DNA of 64,000 bases from Cavenderia fasciculata (Eukaryota > Evosea > Eumycetozoa > Acytosteliales > Cavenderiaceae), in assembly GCF_000203815.1 (NCBI RefSeq), contig NW_004457729.1, positions 3,596,674-3,660,673 of the forward strand, in the 5' to 3' direction. Position 1 is the first letter of the stretch. The number at the start of each line of letters is the position of its first letter. Shown piece by piece: positions 1 to 10,900 of this stretch. Under the pieces are notes generated by a model, which saw only the letters and a program-made list of their open reading frames with translations, was not told the origin of the DNA and made no database searches. A program made the position numbers and the translations under genes.

Positions 1-10
1 GGGTATTATA

Positions 11-490
11 ATGAACCGAAACAATAGTTTTTTTAATATAATCAGTTTAGGAACACAGTCTACGCCTCCATCACAACCACAACCACCATCATCTGTAATC
101 CTAACATCAGCAACACCTATTATCAATAGTAATAGTAATATAGTAAATAATAATGTAGATAATTCATCATCCTCTTCGACGACAACGACAACAGACGCAT
201 GTACACCACCAGCACGTAAAAAGTACAAACCATTACAAAGATTTCATAATGCCAATCACGACCAAACTGTATTCTATGGATGGATCATTATTATAGTGAC
301 CTGTCTCTTTTTTGTACTATCTACCTATGCATTGGTCATTTCAAAGTTTATACCCGACACTGGTAATCGAATACTAGACTTTATCAAATACGATTGGTAT
401 TATTGTCTATTAATACCTGCTGTTATTCCAGTCACTATTATCACTGTCTATTTGAATTGGCTTAGTTTAAAGTTCTTTAGGCATAATTAA
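11..490 (+). CDS. pigY: PIG-Y-like subunit of the GPI-GlcNAc transferase
   Basis: Single-exon protein of 159 residues. The last ~75 residues form two hydrophobic segments (about 88-110 and 128-150) and end in LSLKFFRHN, which closely resembles the C-terminus of human PIG-Y (..GIKLFRHN); the spacing of the two membrane segments also fits. PIG-Y is a small ER-membrane subunit of the complex that adds N-acetylglucosamine to phosphatidylinositol, the first step of GPI-anchor synthesis. The first ~80 residues are a Ser/Thr/Asn/Pro-rich, probably disordered extension; human PIG-Y is only about 71 residues. The ATG lies 10 bases from the window edge, so an upstream exon cannot be excluded. The family call rests on recalled sequence similarity, mainly the conserved C-terminus. 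Confidence 0.75.
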   Translation: MNRNNSFFNIISLGTQSTPPSQPQPPSSVILTSATPIINSNSNIVNNNVDNSSSSSTTTTTDACTPPARKKYKPLQRFHNANHDQTVFYGWIIIIVTCLFFVLSTYALVISKFIPDTGNRILDFIKYDWYYCLLIPAVIPVTIITVYLNWLSLKFFRHN

Positions 491-954
491 TATTATTAAT
501 AAATGGATTGACCTCCTCCAACAATTTAATTTTATTATTATTTACGAAACTAATTAAGTTAATATCCATCCTAATTATTATATATTATTATTTATCCTTT
601 ACTAAAAGTGTACAACATGTTAGACTCTATCTTTGGTTCCCTACTACTATCCCCTAAATATAAATAAATAATATCGGGAAAGTTGTACTGTGACCCACGG
701 ATTGAGAAAACTGAGCTTTGTGTGTCTTGAAAAACTAGAAACTGAAGCAAGTCAACAAACCAACAAGTTAATTAAAATATTTATTTATTAGTTTTTATAA
801 ACATAGAGATAAAAGTAGTGTATACATAAAAGAGAGAGAATAATAAGTGGTCTATAGATACTCGATATTACTACAACACAACCCAAAGAGAAAGAGAGAA
901 ACTAAACAACAACTACAAAAGAGAATATCACAACATAGCATAGCATAGCATAGC
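491..954. other. Intergenic spacer between the PIG-Y-like gene and VPS28
   Basis: AT-rich DNA with no supported gene. It holds the 3' flank of the first gene and the 5' flank of VPS28, including an A/G-rich stretch near 880-900 and a pentanucleotide repeat just before the VPS28 start. Confidence 0.6.
934..953. repeat. (CATAG)x4 tandem repeat abutting the VPS28 start codon
   Basis: Four perfect CATAG units run directly into CATG, whose ATG is the proposed VPS28 start. Unit number could affect the 5' leader length but not the protein. Confidence 0.8.
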
Positions 955-2207
955 ATGTACCAAAACCAACCATCCTATCCTCCTTTAGAGTTTAATGAAC
1001 CTCCTCCACCAGTATGTATATTCTTCTTCTTCTTCTTCCTCTACCTCCTCTACTACTACCATTTCTAGAAAGTTATGAGAAATACTAAAGAGAGAGAGAG
1101 AGAGAGAGAGGAGACAGGGACAGTTTGACTAATATCTATTTCTTTCTTTTGTATCTATGTGTAGTATTATAACCCAAATTTGCCACCAAGTTATACACAG
1201 TCACAACAAATAAAGCAACAATCAAATATAAGGCCAATGTATGTAGATTTAGGACATATTAGGAGATGAATGGAAGAATGAATGATTTAAACTGACACTT
1301 TTTAATCTTAGTAATAATGGTAATAATAACAACAATGGTAATGGATATCATAATGGAAATGGAAATATGGTACCATTATCAATGTCACCTCCAAATAGCA
1401 ACAACAACAATATGATGATGATGAAAGAGGTTAAACTATGTAACAATAACAAAGATAGAGAGATGTATGATAATCTAGCAGAGTTGTATTCGATTGTAAA
1501 GGTGACAGAACACCTCGAAAAGGCATATATACGAGATAGCGTCTTACCAAAAGACTATACAACTGCTTGTTCCAAACTCATTGCTCAATTTAAAACTTCA
1601 CAAACACTTCTCAAAGATAATGTACCAAATATTAATACATTTATGAGAGATTATAATCTCGATTGTAAAGCTGCTTGTAATGTATCCCAAAAAACTATAC
1701 AAATATACAACATATACACAGTAATTATACATTTATATTAACATTTATTATTTATTTATTTAGACGAAAGATTAGTAAACAAGGGATATCCATCCACTTT
1801 GGAACATAATGTACATACAGATTCAAATGATACTAAAATGGCAAAGTATGTATAAACAATTCAATAATAATAATAATAATAATAGTACTTACTCTAACTA
1901 AACTAATACTTATTATTATTCTAGAAATGTTGCAGAAACAGTTCAATTCTTTATTACAACAATGGATTCTGTTAGATTAAAGTTTGTTGCAGTTGATAAT
2001 ATACATCCACTGTTGAGTGACTTGTTGGAGAGTCTTAATCGAAACACATGGCTTCCAAACTTTGAAGGAAAAGAGAAAATTATGTTTTGGATGACAACGT
2101 TAAACAAAATGAAGGCTAGCGAAGAATTGGATGAAGATCAAACAAGACAATTATTATTTGATTTGGATAGTAGTTATAATGCATTTTATAAGGCTATTAA
2201 AAGCTAA
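955..2207 (+). CDS. vps28: VPS28, ESCRT-I subunit
   Basis: Five exons: 955-1011, 1165-1238, 1312-1676, 1764-1845, 1925-2207, giving 286 residues with all phases consistent. The product matches VPS28 along its length: the core EVKL..KDREMYDN, the LEKAYIRD motif, LDCKAAYERL across the exon 3/4 junction, and the C-terminal four-helix domain ending QLLFDLDSSYNAFYK. VPS28 binds TSG101 and VPS37 in ESCRT-I on endosomes, and its C-terminal domain recruits ESCRT-II during multivesicular body sorting. Exon 3 must end at the donor GTAATG (1677), because reading on gives a stop and loses the family match. The N-terminal ~60 residues are a Pro- then Asn/Gly-rich extension not found in animal VPS28. Recognition is by family similarity; the splice sites are read directly. 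Confidence 0.92.
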
Positions 2208-2821
2208 TCATTCAATAATCCAATAATCAATAATATTCAACAACTTTAAATTAATATTAATCCTCCTTTTTTTTTTTGTATTTAAATTATCACATCCCTC
2301 CCATCCATCATCTTAATAGGTGAAACTACTCATACCCCTTTCTGTCAATAATAACATTAATAATAATAATAATAATAATAATTGGTTACCATTTTTCACA
2401 TCAACATCAACAAAACAATTAAATGAATAACTATACGATAGCTATAGCTCCCCAAATAAAATGATTGGTTTAATGACCAATTTTCCACAATTCCAAATTG
2501 CAATGAATTCCAGACATGGTTTGTTTGTTGTTTGTTTTGTGTTTTAAAATTTACAATTATTTATATAGTTTTGAATGAATATTGGCGATTGCTGTTGTTA
2601 TTATTATTATTATTTTGTTGTTGGAGAATATTCCCAAATGATCCAATCACCATTATAAATCATTCATTGGATTGAATTGACAATCCCCCAAAAGTAATAT
2701 TCGATTTGTGTCCAAGAGTTAATTCGTTGTTAGTTACATCCATTGTGTTTGTTGTTGTTGTTCTTTTTTTCGTTTCGTTCTATTCTATCTATTATTATTA
2801 TTATTATTATTATTTGATGGT
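2208..2821. other. Convergent spacer between VPS28 and SPT4
   Basis: Gene-free DNA between two 3' ends, with ATT/TTG trinucleotide runs (for example near 2596-2615 and 2790-2813). No RNA gene or long frame is supported. Confidence 0.6.
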
Positions 2822-3301
2822 TTAAGCACCAGTACCCTTGATTGAAAGTGCATAACAACCTGGTACCTTTCCTTCAATATGTTGTTTTCTAGCTACCCAA
2901 CTTTCATTTGGTTTCATCATTGAAATTAATCTATATATATATTCGAACCAACAAAAGGAGTATCTGTTAATAATCGTAATATCTATCTCTTGAGTTTATA
3001 TCAATGTTTCGTACCCTTCAAAGTTTGCAGTAGTTGAAGCTAGTGCATCATCTCTACGATAAGTTCTTGAACTTCTATCACAATTTTCGCATCCTTTATC
3101 TTCAAATTGGTTAATAGTCTTTACAAGTCCACATGATAGACATGCTCTAAGATTCTTTAAACTGTTTGGAACTGTCGATACATGTTCGACTCTTCTTTCT
3201 CTTCTTTCGCTTCTTTCACTTCTGTCTCCTCTGTCACTTCTATCTCCTCTATCTCTATCTCTGTCACCTCTGTCTCCTCTATCTCTATCTCTATGTGACA
3301 T
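2822..3301 (-). CDS. spt4: SPT4 transcription elongation factor with Arg/Asp-rich N-terminus
   Basis: Two exons on the minus strand (3015-3301, 2822-2930) give 131 residues; the intron splits a Gly codon (GG|A). From about residue 40 the sequence follows SPT4: LKNLRACLSCGLVKTINQFE, the second Cys pair CENC, then after the junction LISMMKPNESWVARKQ and a C-terminal PGCYALSIKG. The four cysteines form the zinc site. SPT4 pairs with SPT5 (DSIF) to control RNA polymerase II elongation. The first ~37 residues are almost only Arg, Asp, Ser, Gly and Glu in repeated RD/RG/RS units, an extension absent from yeast and human SPT4 (about 102-117 residues). The ATG at 3301 is the first in frame. The family call is firm; whether the tail has a function is unknown. 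Confidence 0.92.
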
Positions 3302-4752
3302 TCTTCTTTTGTCTTATTATTATTATTATCTCTCTATCAAATTTGAAATGAAACTGACTCAAAAGAAAAAACTATAGACACAAGAAACAGAAATTCACTC
3401 AATATTTATTTATATCAATTTAATTTAATTTAGGTATCAATTATCATTTCATTATTACTTTAGATTGATCTTGTTTGTTTGTTTGTTTGTTATTTTTAAT
3501 AATATCTTTGCGCCACAAATTATCTATCTATCCCTTTTGAGAAGTTAACTTTCGGTTATCAACTGTGCACTCTCTCCACTTGCTAGTGAACTTATTAAAT
3601 AAAATGTGTGTCGGTTGGTATACATAATAATATATCCAGCAGGAGGGTAGTGTATACACAGTCGAATAGATCCTCGCACAATAACAAGTTATCATAAATG
3701 AATTTAAATTTAATAGAGATCTCTTGGAGCACCTGACCTTTTATTTCTGAAGTTCATGCACCGTTGTAGATCCCCACGAAACGAAAAAAAAAACAAAAAT
3801 TAAAAAAAAATAGTTTCAAACAAACGAGTCGCCTTTTGACTCAAAAATAAGTTTAATTCAAAAAAATTATTAGTTATTTTTTTATATATTTATAATATAA
3901 ATTCACAATTAGGTAGGTAGTTGCCCCCACCCATCTATCTTATCTAAAACTGGAACATCATCAACCCAATTTTGATCGAGAGACAGTCTCTCTATCAATG
4001 CATAACAGAGTTAACACAACACACAAACAACCAACTGATATAGATTATAACTAAATCTATCTATCTGTATCAAGACGAGGCAAAGGGGAGAGAGTTGTGC
4101 GAAATATACAGATATTTGATTTATTAGAAAAAATATCTCATATCTAGATAATTTACACTATACAGATAGATACATAAATACAAGATATGATGAGAGTTCA
4201 TAACAGATAATATATATATATATAAATATAAATATATATATCTTTTATTTGTACACATATTACTTTTTGAAAATTAATATAACTATCTATATGCGAGTAT
4301 ATCACTATGGTGTATATACATATATATATATATATATCTATATTATTCTTCTTTTGATTGTTTGTTTGGTTGATGATGATGATGACAGTGATAATGATAA
4401 AGATGATAACTATGATACTAATATAAAGATTAATCTAACTAACAACTGACTTCTTCTTCCCTTTTTTAATCTCAACCCACCCACACACCTCACTCTTTGA
4501 TGTTCATTGCCGACCTCCCCTCTCATTTTCACTTTAAAAATTTTATCACTATCTAATCTATCTTTCGTCTTGGTCTATTATTTCATTATTACTTCTTTCT
4601 TTTTTGTTGAAAACTATAACAGATAATATACAATAACTATAACTATAATAGTAATAATAATAATAAGAAAATAACTTTAATAATATAATAATAGTAATAA
4701 TATAATATAATACCAAAAATATTATAAAGATACAAAAAAAAAGAAGTAAAGA
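3302..4752. other. Divergent intergenic region, SPT4 / Gln-rich gene
   Basis: About 1.45 kb between two divergent starts, so it should hold both promoters. Seen: A tracts near 3785-3810, TA-rich blocks near 4207-4245 and 4316-4340, and TATA-like sequence before the downstream gene. Only short low-complexity frames occur; no RNA gene was recognised. Confidence 0.6.
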
Positions 4753-5859
4753 ATGGAAGAACAAATGATTGACAAATCCTACTTTACATCGTTATATAAA
4801 CAAATTAGACTACAAGAGTTCTTGGAGGTTGCTCATACTATTCTACTTGATCGTTTGGAGAATGGCTATGGCAAGACTGTAAAAGGTGTAGCGTTGGGAT
4901 GTTTGCCCGTCGAGCTCTTTAGAGATCACTTTCAATTGTTTAGATCGTGGCGTTCATATACCAAGGACCGTGTCACATCGATCAATGGCGAGAAAGTCAA
5001 TGTCCAACACCTCTACTTTACATTCAACGCTCGTTCGGGTTTCCCCACCCTCTCGGCCGGCAAGGATTGGGTCAAGAAGAGAATCGACAAAAAGGACGGC
5101 TCGGACCCCGTCATCCACGAGTACCAAAAGGTCACCTTTATCATCAGCTACCGTGATACTCGTGTAGAGTGTGATTTCAAGATGTCCTCAGTCCCAGCTG
5201 CTGGAGGTCAACAAGCTGTAGCTGCTCAACAACAACAACAAGCTGCTGCCGCTGCTGTAGCTGCTCAACAACAGCAACAAGTTCAACAACAACAACAACA
5301 AGTTCAACAATTACAATTGCAACAACAAATACCTCAACAAATCCAACAACAACAACAATTACCTCAACAACAAGTTCAACAAGTTCAACAAGTTCAACAA
5401 GTTCAACAAGTTCAACAACAACAACAATTACCTCAACAACAGATTCAACAACAACAACAACAAATTCATCATCAACAACAACTACAACAACAAAACATTC
5501 TACAAACTTCACCACAAACCAATAACAACAACAACAACAACGCAACCTATCCTCCACCACAATATAATACTCAAATGCAAATGCCAACTTCATCACCTGT
5601 TAAATTGGAGAATAACCAACAAGTCCAACACAGTTTGCCAGCTCCCATGCCACAACAACAACAACAACAACAACAGTCGATACCACAGGGAACTCCTTCA
5701 CCACCAGTCATGGTAAAGATGGAAAACGGACAACACTTGGCAAACGGCAATCAATCACACTCTCCAGTCAATACTCCACCTCCACCACCACAACAACATC
5801 AACTCTCTCAAGAATCGACTCCACCACTCCAACCACAACCAATTGTAAATTTTAATTAA
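4753..5859 (+). CDS. Gln-rich protein with a ~145-residue conserved-looking N-terminus
   Basis: Single exon, 368 residues; family not recognised. Residues 1-145 are of normal composition, mixed charged and hydrophobic (ELFRDHFQLFRSWRSY, YQKVTFIISYRDTRVECDF), and are read from codons with many C-ending positions, so this part looks folded and well expressed. From about residue 150 the chain becomes poly-Gln with Ala and Val spacers, then Asn and Pro/Gln runs; QQV units repeat around residues 208-225. Gln-rich tails of this kind are common in dictyostelid transcription regulators, but nothing here proves a nuclear role. No signal peptide or membrane segment is seen. The frames inside the Gln region on the other strand are by-products of the CAA repeats. 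Confidence 0.8.
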   Translation: MEEQMIDKSYFTSLYKQIRLQEFLEVAHTILLDRLENGYGKTVKGVALGCLPVELFRDHFQLFRSWRSYTKDRVTSINGEKVNVQHLYFTFNARSGFPTLSAGKDWVKKRIDKKDGSDPVIHEYQKVTFIISYRDTRVECDFKMSSVPAAGGQQAVAAQQQQQAAAAAVAAQQQQQVQQQQQQVQQLQLQQQIPQQIQQQQQLPQQQVQQVQQVQQVQQVQQQQQLPQQQIQQQQQQIHHQQQLQQQNILQTSPQTNNNNNNNATYPPPQYNTQMQMPTSSPVKLENNQQVQHSLPAPMPQQQQQQQQSIPQGTPSPPVMVKMENGQHLANGNQSHSPVNTPPPPPQQHQLSQESTPPLQPQPIVNFN

Positions 5860-6622
5860 ATTATTTTAAAACCAACAAACTATATCCAACAACCAACCAA
5901 CAAAAACAATAGAAAATACGAAAAGAAACAATCTATATATTGATATTAATAATAATTTAAAAAAGACAACAATACATAATAATAATAATTATACTACAAC
6001 CTTTTTTTTAACTATAACCTTTTTTTTTTTTTTTTTTTTTTTGAATGGAACAAAAAAAAAAACCCAACAACAAACAAACAAATCCTCTTCAACATGCATT
6101 TAATAAATAATTTTGTTAAAAATCCTCTTAACTCTAGTTTTATATGTATTCATTCATTTTGAAGATTCTCTGTTAAAAAAAAGATTTCTTTTTCTTTGTA
6201 ATTATCAAAATTTACATGAATTATATGATTCAAAGATTAGATCTCTTTCATGTTTTCCAATCAAAACATTAATAAAATATTAATAATTAAATAATATTTA
6301 ATCGATGGAAAAGGGGAGGAGTCATTTTTCAATTGAATTCCCCAATTGATCCTTTATCTAAAATTGAATTTTTCCTGTTTTGGTTAAAAAAACAAAATAG
6401 TTTTTCGAAAAATCAAAAATAATAATAAATAAATAATAATAATATTATTTAATATTTTTTAAAAAAAGGGATCTATAATGGTCCATTCAACACGATTAAA
6501 GACTTTGAAATCAAACAACTAATTAGTTTTACTTTTACTTTTTAAAATTTCAAATAGAAAAAGATATTAATAATAATCTAAACATATAAACCAACAACTC
6601 TTTAAAATTTTAAACAAAAAAA
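5860..6622. other. Intergenic spacer with long T tract
   Basis: AT-rich, no gene supported. A 23-base T run lies at 6020-6042, followed at once by an A-rich stretch, so the two could pair. The 3' part holds the promoter of the next gene, including oligo-T/A blocks near 6460-6470 and 6618. Confidence 0.6.
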
Positions 6623-7408
6623 ATGACTAGCCATTATCAAGCAAGAAAGGAAGGTGATTTAACCTACACCTATGCTCCAAACTCTCCCAATGTTACTACC
6701 TATGTAACTGGTACTCAAGTAGCTACTGAACATAATGTTATTAATTGTATGTTGTACCCCTTATCCTACACCCATCCAACCTTTACCTTATTTCTGGAAA
6801 CATTGAATATTAATTAGTTAATTATTATTTTTTTTGTTTTCCATTTTTTTGAAGCAACTGGAACTGGAACAGTACTTGGAGCACCAATTATGAAAGAGAA
6901 ATTCTTTGCAGGTCAAAAGGATGCAGCTGGTATTCCCATCCCACCACCAATCCCACCAACTACAAAGGCACCAATCTCGACCGGTGGCAACTTGAACAAT
7001 TTAATTTCATCGCAGGCTGGAAACTTGAAGAGCACCAATACCCCCATTTTGTCGAGTGCCAAGCCATTGAATGGTGGTACCACCACCCATGACAATGGAT
7101 TCGGTAGCAACAAGTCCCTCAACAACAACAACAACAAGCCATTGAACGGAGACTCTACCCGCGGCACCACCGGTACCACCCACACTGCCAACGACCCCTA
7201 CTACAATGCCAACAACGGTCACAATTTAGCCGAGCCACACAAGCCATCTACCATCATGAAGGTAAAGGGTGTCGTCAAGGAAAAGTTTGGTCATATCACC
7301 AAGAACCAACGTTTGGAGGAAGAAGGAAAGCAATTGGAAGCTCAATTTGCAAAGGACAAATTAGACTATCAACACTTCCAAGATACTCATCCAGTTGCTC
7401 ACAAGTAA
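6623..7408 (+). CDS. Uncharacterised hydrophilic protein, possible CsbD-like C-terminus
   Basis: Two exons (6623-6746, 6855-7408), 225 residues. The junction joins ..EHNVIN to STGTGTVLGAP in phase 1. The N-terminal 40 residues are Tyr/Thr-rich; the middle is Pro-, Gly-, Thr- and Asn-rich and probably disordered (PIPPPIPPTT, poly-Asn near residue 130). The last ~55 residues are charged and probably helical: MKVKGVVKEKFGHITKNQ followed by LEEEGKQLEAQF. The pattern GxVKEKxGxxTxNxxLExEGK recalls CsbD-like stress proteins and related small fungal proteins, but this is a weak, single-motif resemblance. No membrane segment or signal peptide is seen. The strong C-ending codon bias in exon 2 suggests good expression. 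Confidence 0.75.
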
Positions 7409-7910
7409 ACTAGCAGTGATATAAATCTTATCAAACAACTTACAACAAAATTTAAAAAAAAAATAATAAAAACCTCTGTACACATTTTACAAAAAATATT
7501 CATTTGTTATTATTATTATTATTATTATTAATATATGTCATTCTTTTAATATCTTTGAGTGTTTATATATGTATGTTTAATAAATACTTACAAGAATTTT
7601 GTATGTAGTGTATGACCTGTTTTCGAATTTTGGCGCGCTGATGTTCCTTTCACCTTTTCGAAAAGAAACACAAAGACAGAAACATTCAATACTAGTATTA
7701 AAAAAAAGAGAGAGAAAGATAGGTACCTAGGTTTGAATCAGCAAACTACTCTCTTTGTATCTAGAATCTACTACTAGAACACAGTAACATACATACATAC
7801 TACTTTTGATAGTTGATACTTCAAGTAGATTACACATTATATATATATATAGTCATTCACAACCCTCATCTAATTCATTAGATCTATAGAGAGAGAGAAA
7901 GAAATAAAGA
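7409..7910. other. Intergenic spacer upstream of RFC1
   Basis: AT-rich 3' flank with ATT repeats near 7508-7532, then the RFC1 5' flank with a TA run near 7838-7852 and an AG-rich stretch near 7888-7900. No gene supported. Confidence 0.55.
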
Positions 7911-10900
7911 ATGGTAAAGAAAAAGACTAGTATGAAAGATCATGCCCAAGGCACTATCGTATGTATATATATTTATAAGAAGTATTGAATGAATTGGATG
8001 ATATATATGTCACATGATATTAATATATATTTACAATCATAATAATAATATAATAATAATATAATAATAATAATGATGTAGTCAATGCATGCTTTTATGG
8101 AGAGAATTCAAAAGAATAAGGCTGGTAGTAATAATAATGGTGACTCGCAAACAAGTGACTCTACTACAGCTACTGCTACCTCTACTCCAACCAAATCTCC
8201 TTCTGTCAAAAAGGTTGAACCTTCGTCATCATCATCATCGACAACATCAACATCATCGACAAAATCAAAGGATAAGAGAAATAGTGTAGATTCAAGTAGT
8301 AAATCATCTTCATCATCATCATCAAAGACATCAATTCTAAAAAAGAGAAAGGATATGGATCATGATAGTCACGATGATGATGAGCCAGACAATCGTAGTG
8401 ACAAGAAAAAACAAGAAAAGAAGGGTTCAGGATCAGGTAATGGTGAAAGTAAAAAGTCATCATCCTCCTCATCTTCATCCTCCAAACAATCAAGTAAGAT
8501 TAAAGATGATATCTTTGATGACGATGATATTTTCCAAGAAGATTCAGACAAGGAGAATAGAACAACTCATCATAGATTGAAAAAGACAAAGACTGTAGCT
8601 GCTCCTGCTCCTGCTGTTGAACCTTCACCAAAAAAGAAGAAAAAGCAAAGTACTACTAGCAAATCTCCATCTTCAACACCAACCAAATCATCAACAAACA
8701 AACTTAATTTCAACAACAATAATGGCGGTGGAAACGGTGAGCAACCATCCACCCCAATTAAAATGGAATCACTTACATCATCCTTGTCAGTCAAGTCGGA
8801 AAAGGAAAAGAGTGATAAACATTCTCATTCAAAAGATACCAAAGATACTACTACTAAACGTCACCAATCACCTTCTAAACAACAACAACATCAATCACCT
8901 GCAAAGAGTGCGATAGATGCATTCTTTTCTCCATCTAAACAATCATCATCTTCATCTTCAAAAGTTGCACCACCTGCAACACCTGAAAAGAAAGAACCAA
9001 CTCCTCAAATTATACCTTCTTTTAAAAAGGAAAAGGTTAATATGTTGGATGAATACATACCGAGTCATGATGATGATGATACTGAAGAGGATATTGAAAT
9101 GTCTGATGATGCAGGTGTTGCAGATAATTTTGATCAACAACAACAACAACAAAAGCAAAAGGAAAAGGAAAAGGAAACTGAAATGGAATTGGAGAAACGG
9201 TCAAAGGAAAGTTTTATGATTCAGAAAAAGATGAAGATGGAAGAAGAAAAGGCTAAAAAGGAAAAAGAACAATCTTCCATGTTGTTTAATGATGATGATC
9301 AAAAGGAAAAGGAAGAAAGAGCTAAAAAGGAAAAAGAACAATTGTTGGAAAAAGAAAGAATTAAAAAGGAACAATTGGAAAAGGAGGAAAGAGCTAAAAA
9401 GGAACAATTGGAAAGAGAAAACAAGATTAAATTGGAAAAGGCCAAACAACTTGCTGAAAAGGAGAGATTGGAAAAAGAGGAAAGAGAAAAGCAAAAGAAA
9501 AGAGTTAGTATCGAGAAAAAGAAACAACAAGAAGATCTTGATGATATTGATTCGACAGATGAAGAAGCTGATCGTGTAACAAGACATATTACTCCAACCA
9601 AACTTCAGCAACAACAACAACAACAGGAGAAAAAGACACCACCACCTCCATCTTCTCTTAAAAAACTCACATCTGGTATCTATGCACCTGATAGTATATT
9701 TGATGATGACGATGAAGATGATATCTATTCAACTATAAAATCATCTCAAAAGAGAGATAATAGTATTAGTAGTAGTAGTACTACAACTACTCCAATGTCA
9801 CCAAAACCAAACAAAAACTATGATGTTTCAAAACAACTAAACTCTGTCAAAAAGGAACCAAAGAATGACGGTGATAATGAAGATTTAACTGAAGAGGAAA
9901 CACAAGACATGCGAGAAACACGTGCACTCAGTAAAGATAAATTGATTGGTTCATTGATACACGAGGATCAAGTCAAACATGAACAACATCACGATACAAA
10001 ACCATCAACACCATCGAAACCATCTATATTGGTTAGAAAAACACCTGCCAAACCATCAACTCCCTCTTCTACTTCCACTTCAACAACAACAACTAAAAAC
10101 AATATTACAAAGACTATTGTTCACAATAATACACCAATCAAGGTAGCAGCACCATCACCTGCCAAGGTTGTAGAACCTCCATCACCTGCCAAACCAAACA
10201 AACCCACTCCCAAGAGAAAGGCAGGTGCAAAGGAACCGGCACCTGAAAAGACAGAAGAGGAAAAGAGAATAGCCAAGGAGAAGCAAAGACAATTCCTCAT
10301 GAAGGGAGGCAAGTGTGCACCACCACCCAACAAGGGTTCCAAGCCTGAACCACGTGGTGCTCCAAAATGTCTAGCCAAAAAGTACTTTACCGTCACTGGT
10401 GTATTGGACTGCTTTGAAAGAACTGAAATCAAAGGATTTGTCCAATTGTATGGAGGTCAATTCTCTGACAATGTCATTAAAAAGATTACTCATGTGGTCG
10501 TTGGAGAAGGTGGTGGTGAAAAGAAAAAAGAAATAATTGACGATAGATTAAGGGAAAAGAGTATTGTTGTCCTTACAGAAGATGAATTTTTGGCCATGAT
10601 CAATAATTCATTTGATCAAGGTAGTGATAGAGACATGTCTCCCCAACAACAACAAGATGATGAAATGGATTTGGATGAAATTGAAAATAGTGATAGTGAT
10701 AGAGATAGAACAACAACATCAACTAGTACTACTACTAGTACTAGTAATAGTGGTAATAATAGTTATAGTTCAACTCCACCAATCATTAAAGACTCTGAAT
10801 CTGAAAGTGATAGAGATATTAAACGACCAATGCCAACAGCTGCTCCAATAGCAAAGAAAACAATTTCATTGTCTATATCCAAATCAAAACCAACTAATAG

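Noticed and set aside
3166-3351. 61-codon plus-strand frame rich in Leu/Phe/Cys over the SPT4 start
   Set aside because: Antisense shadow of the Arg/Asp repeat codons of SPT4.
5177-5596. 139-codon frame on the minus strand inside the Gln-rich gene
   Set aside because: It is the complement of CAA/CAG repeats (giving Val/Leu-rich product) with no family features.
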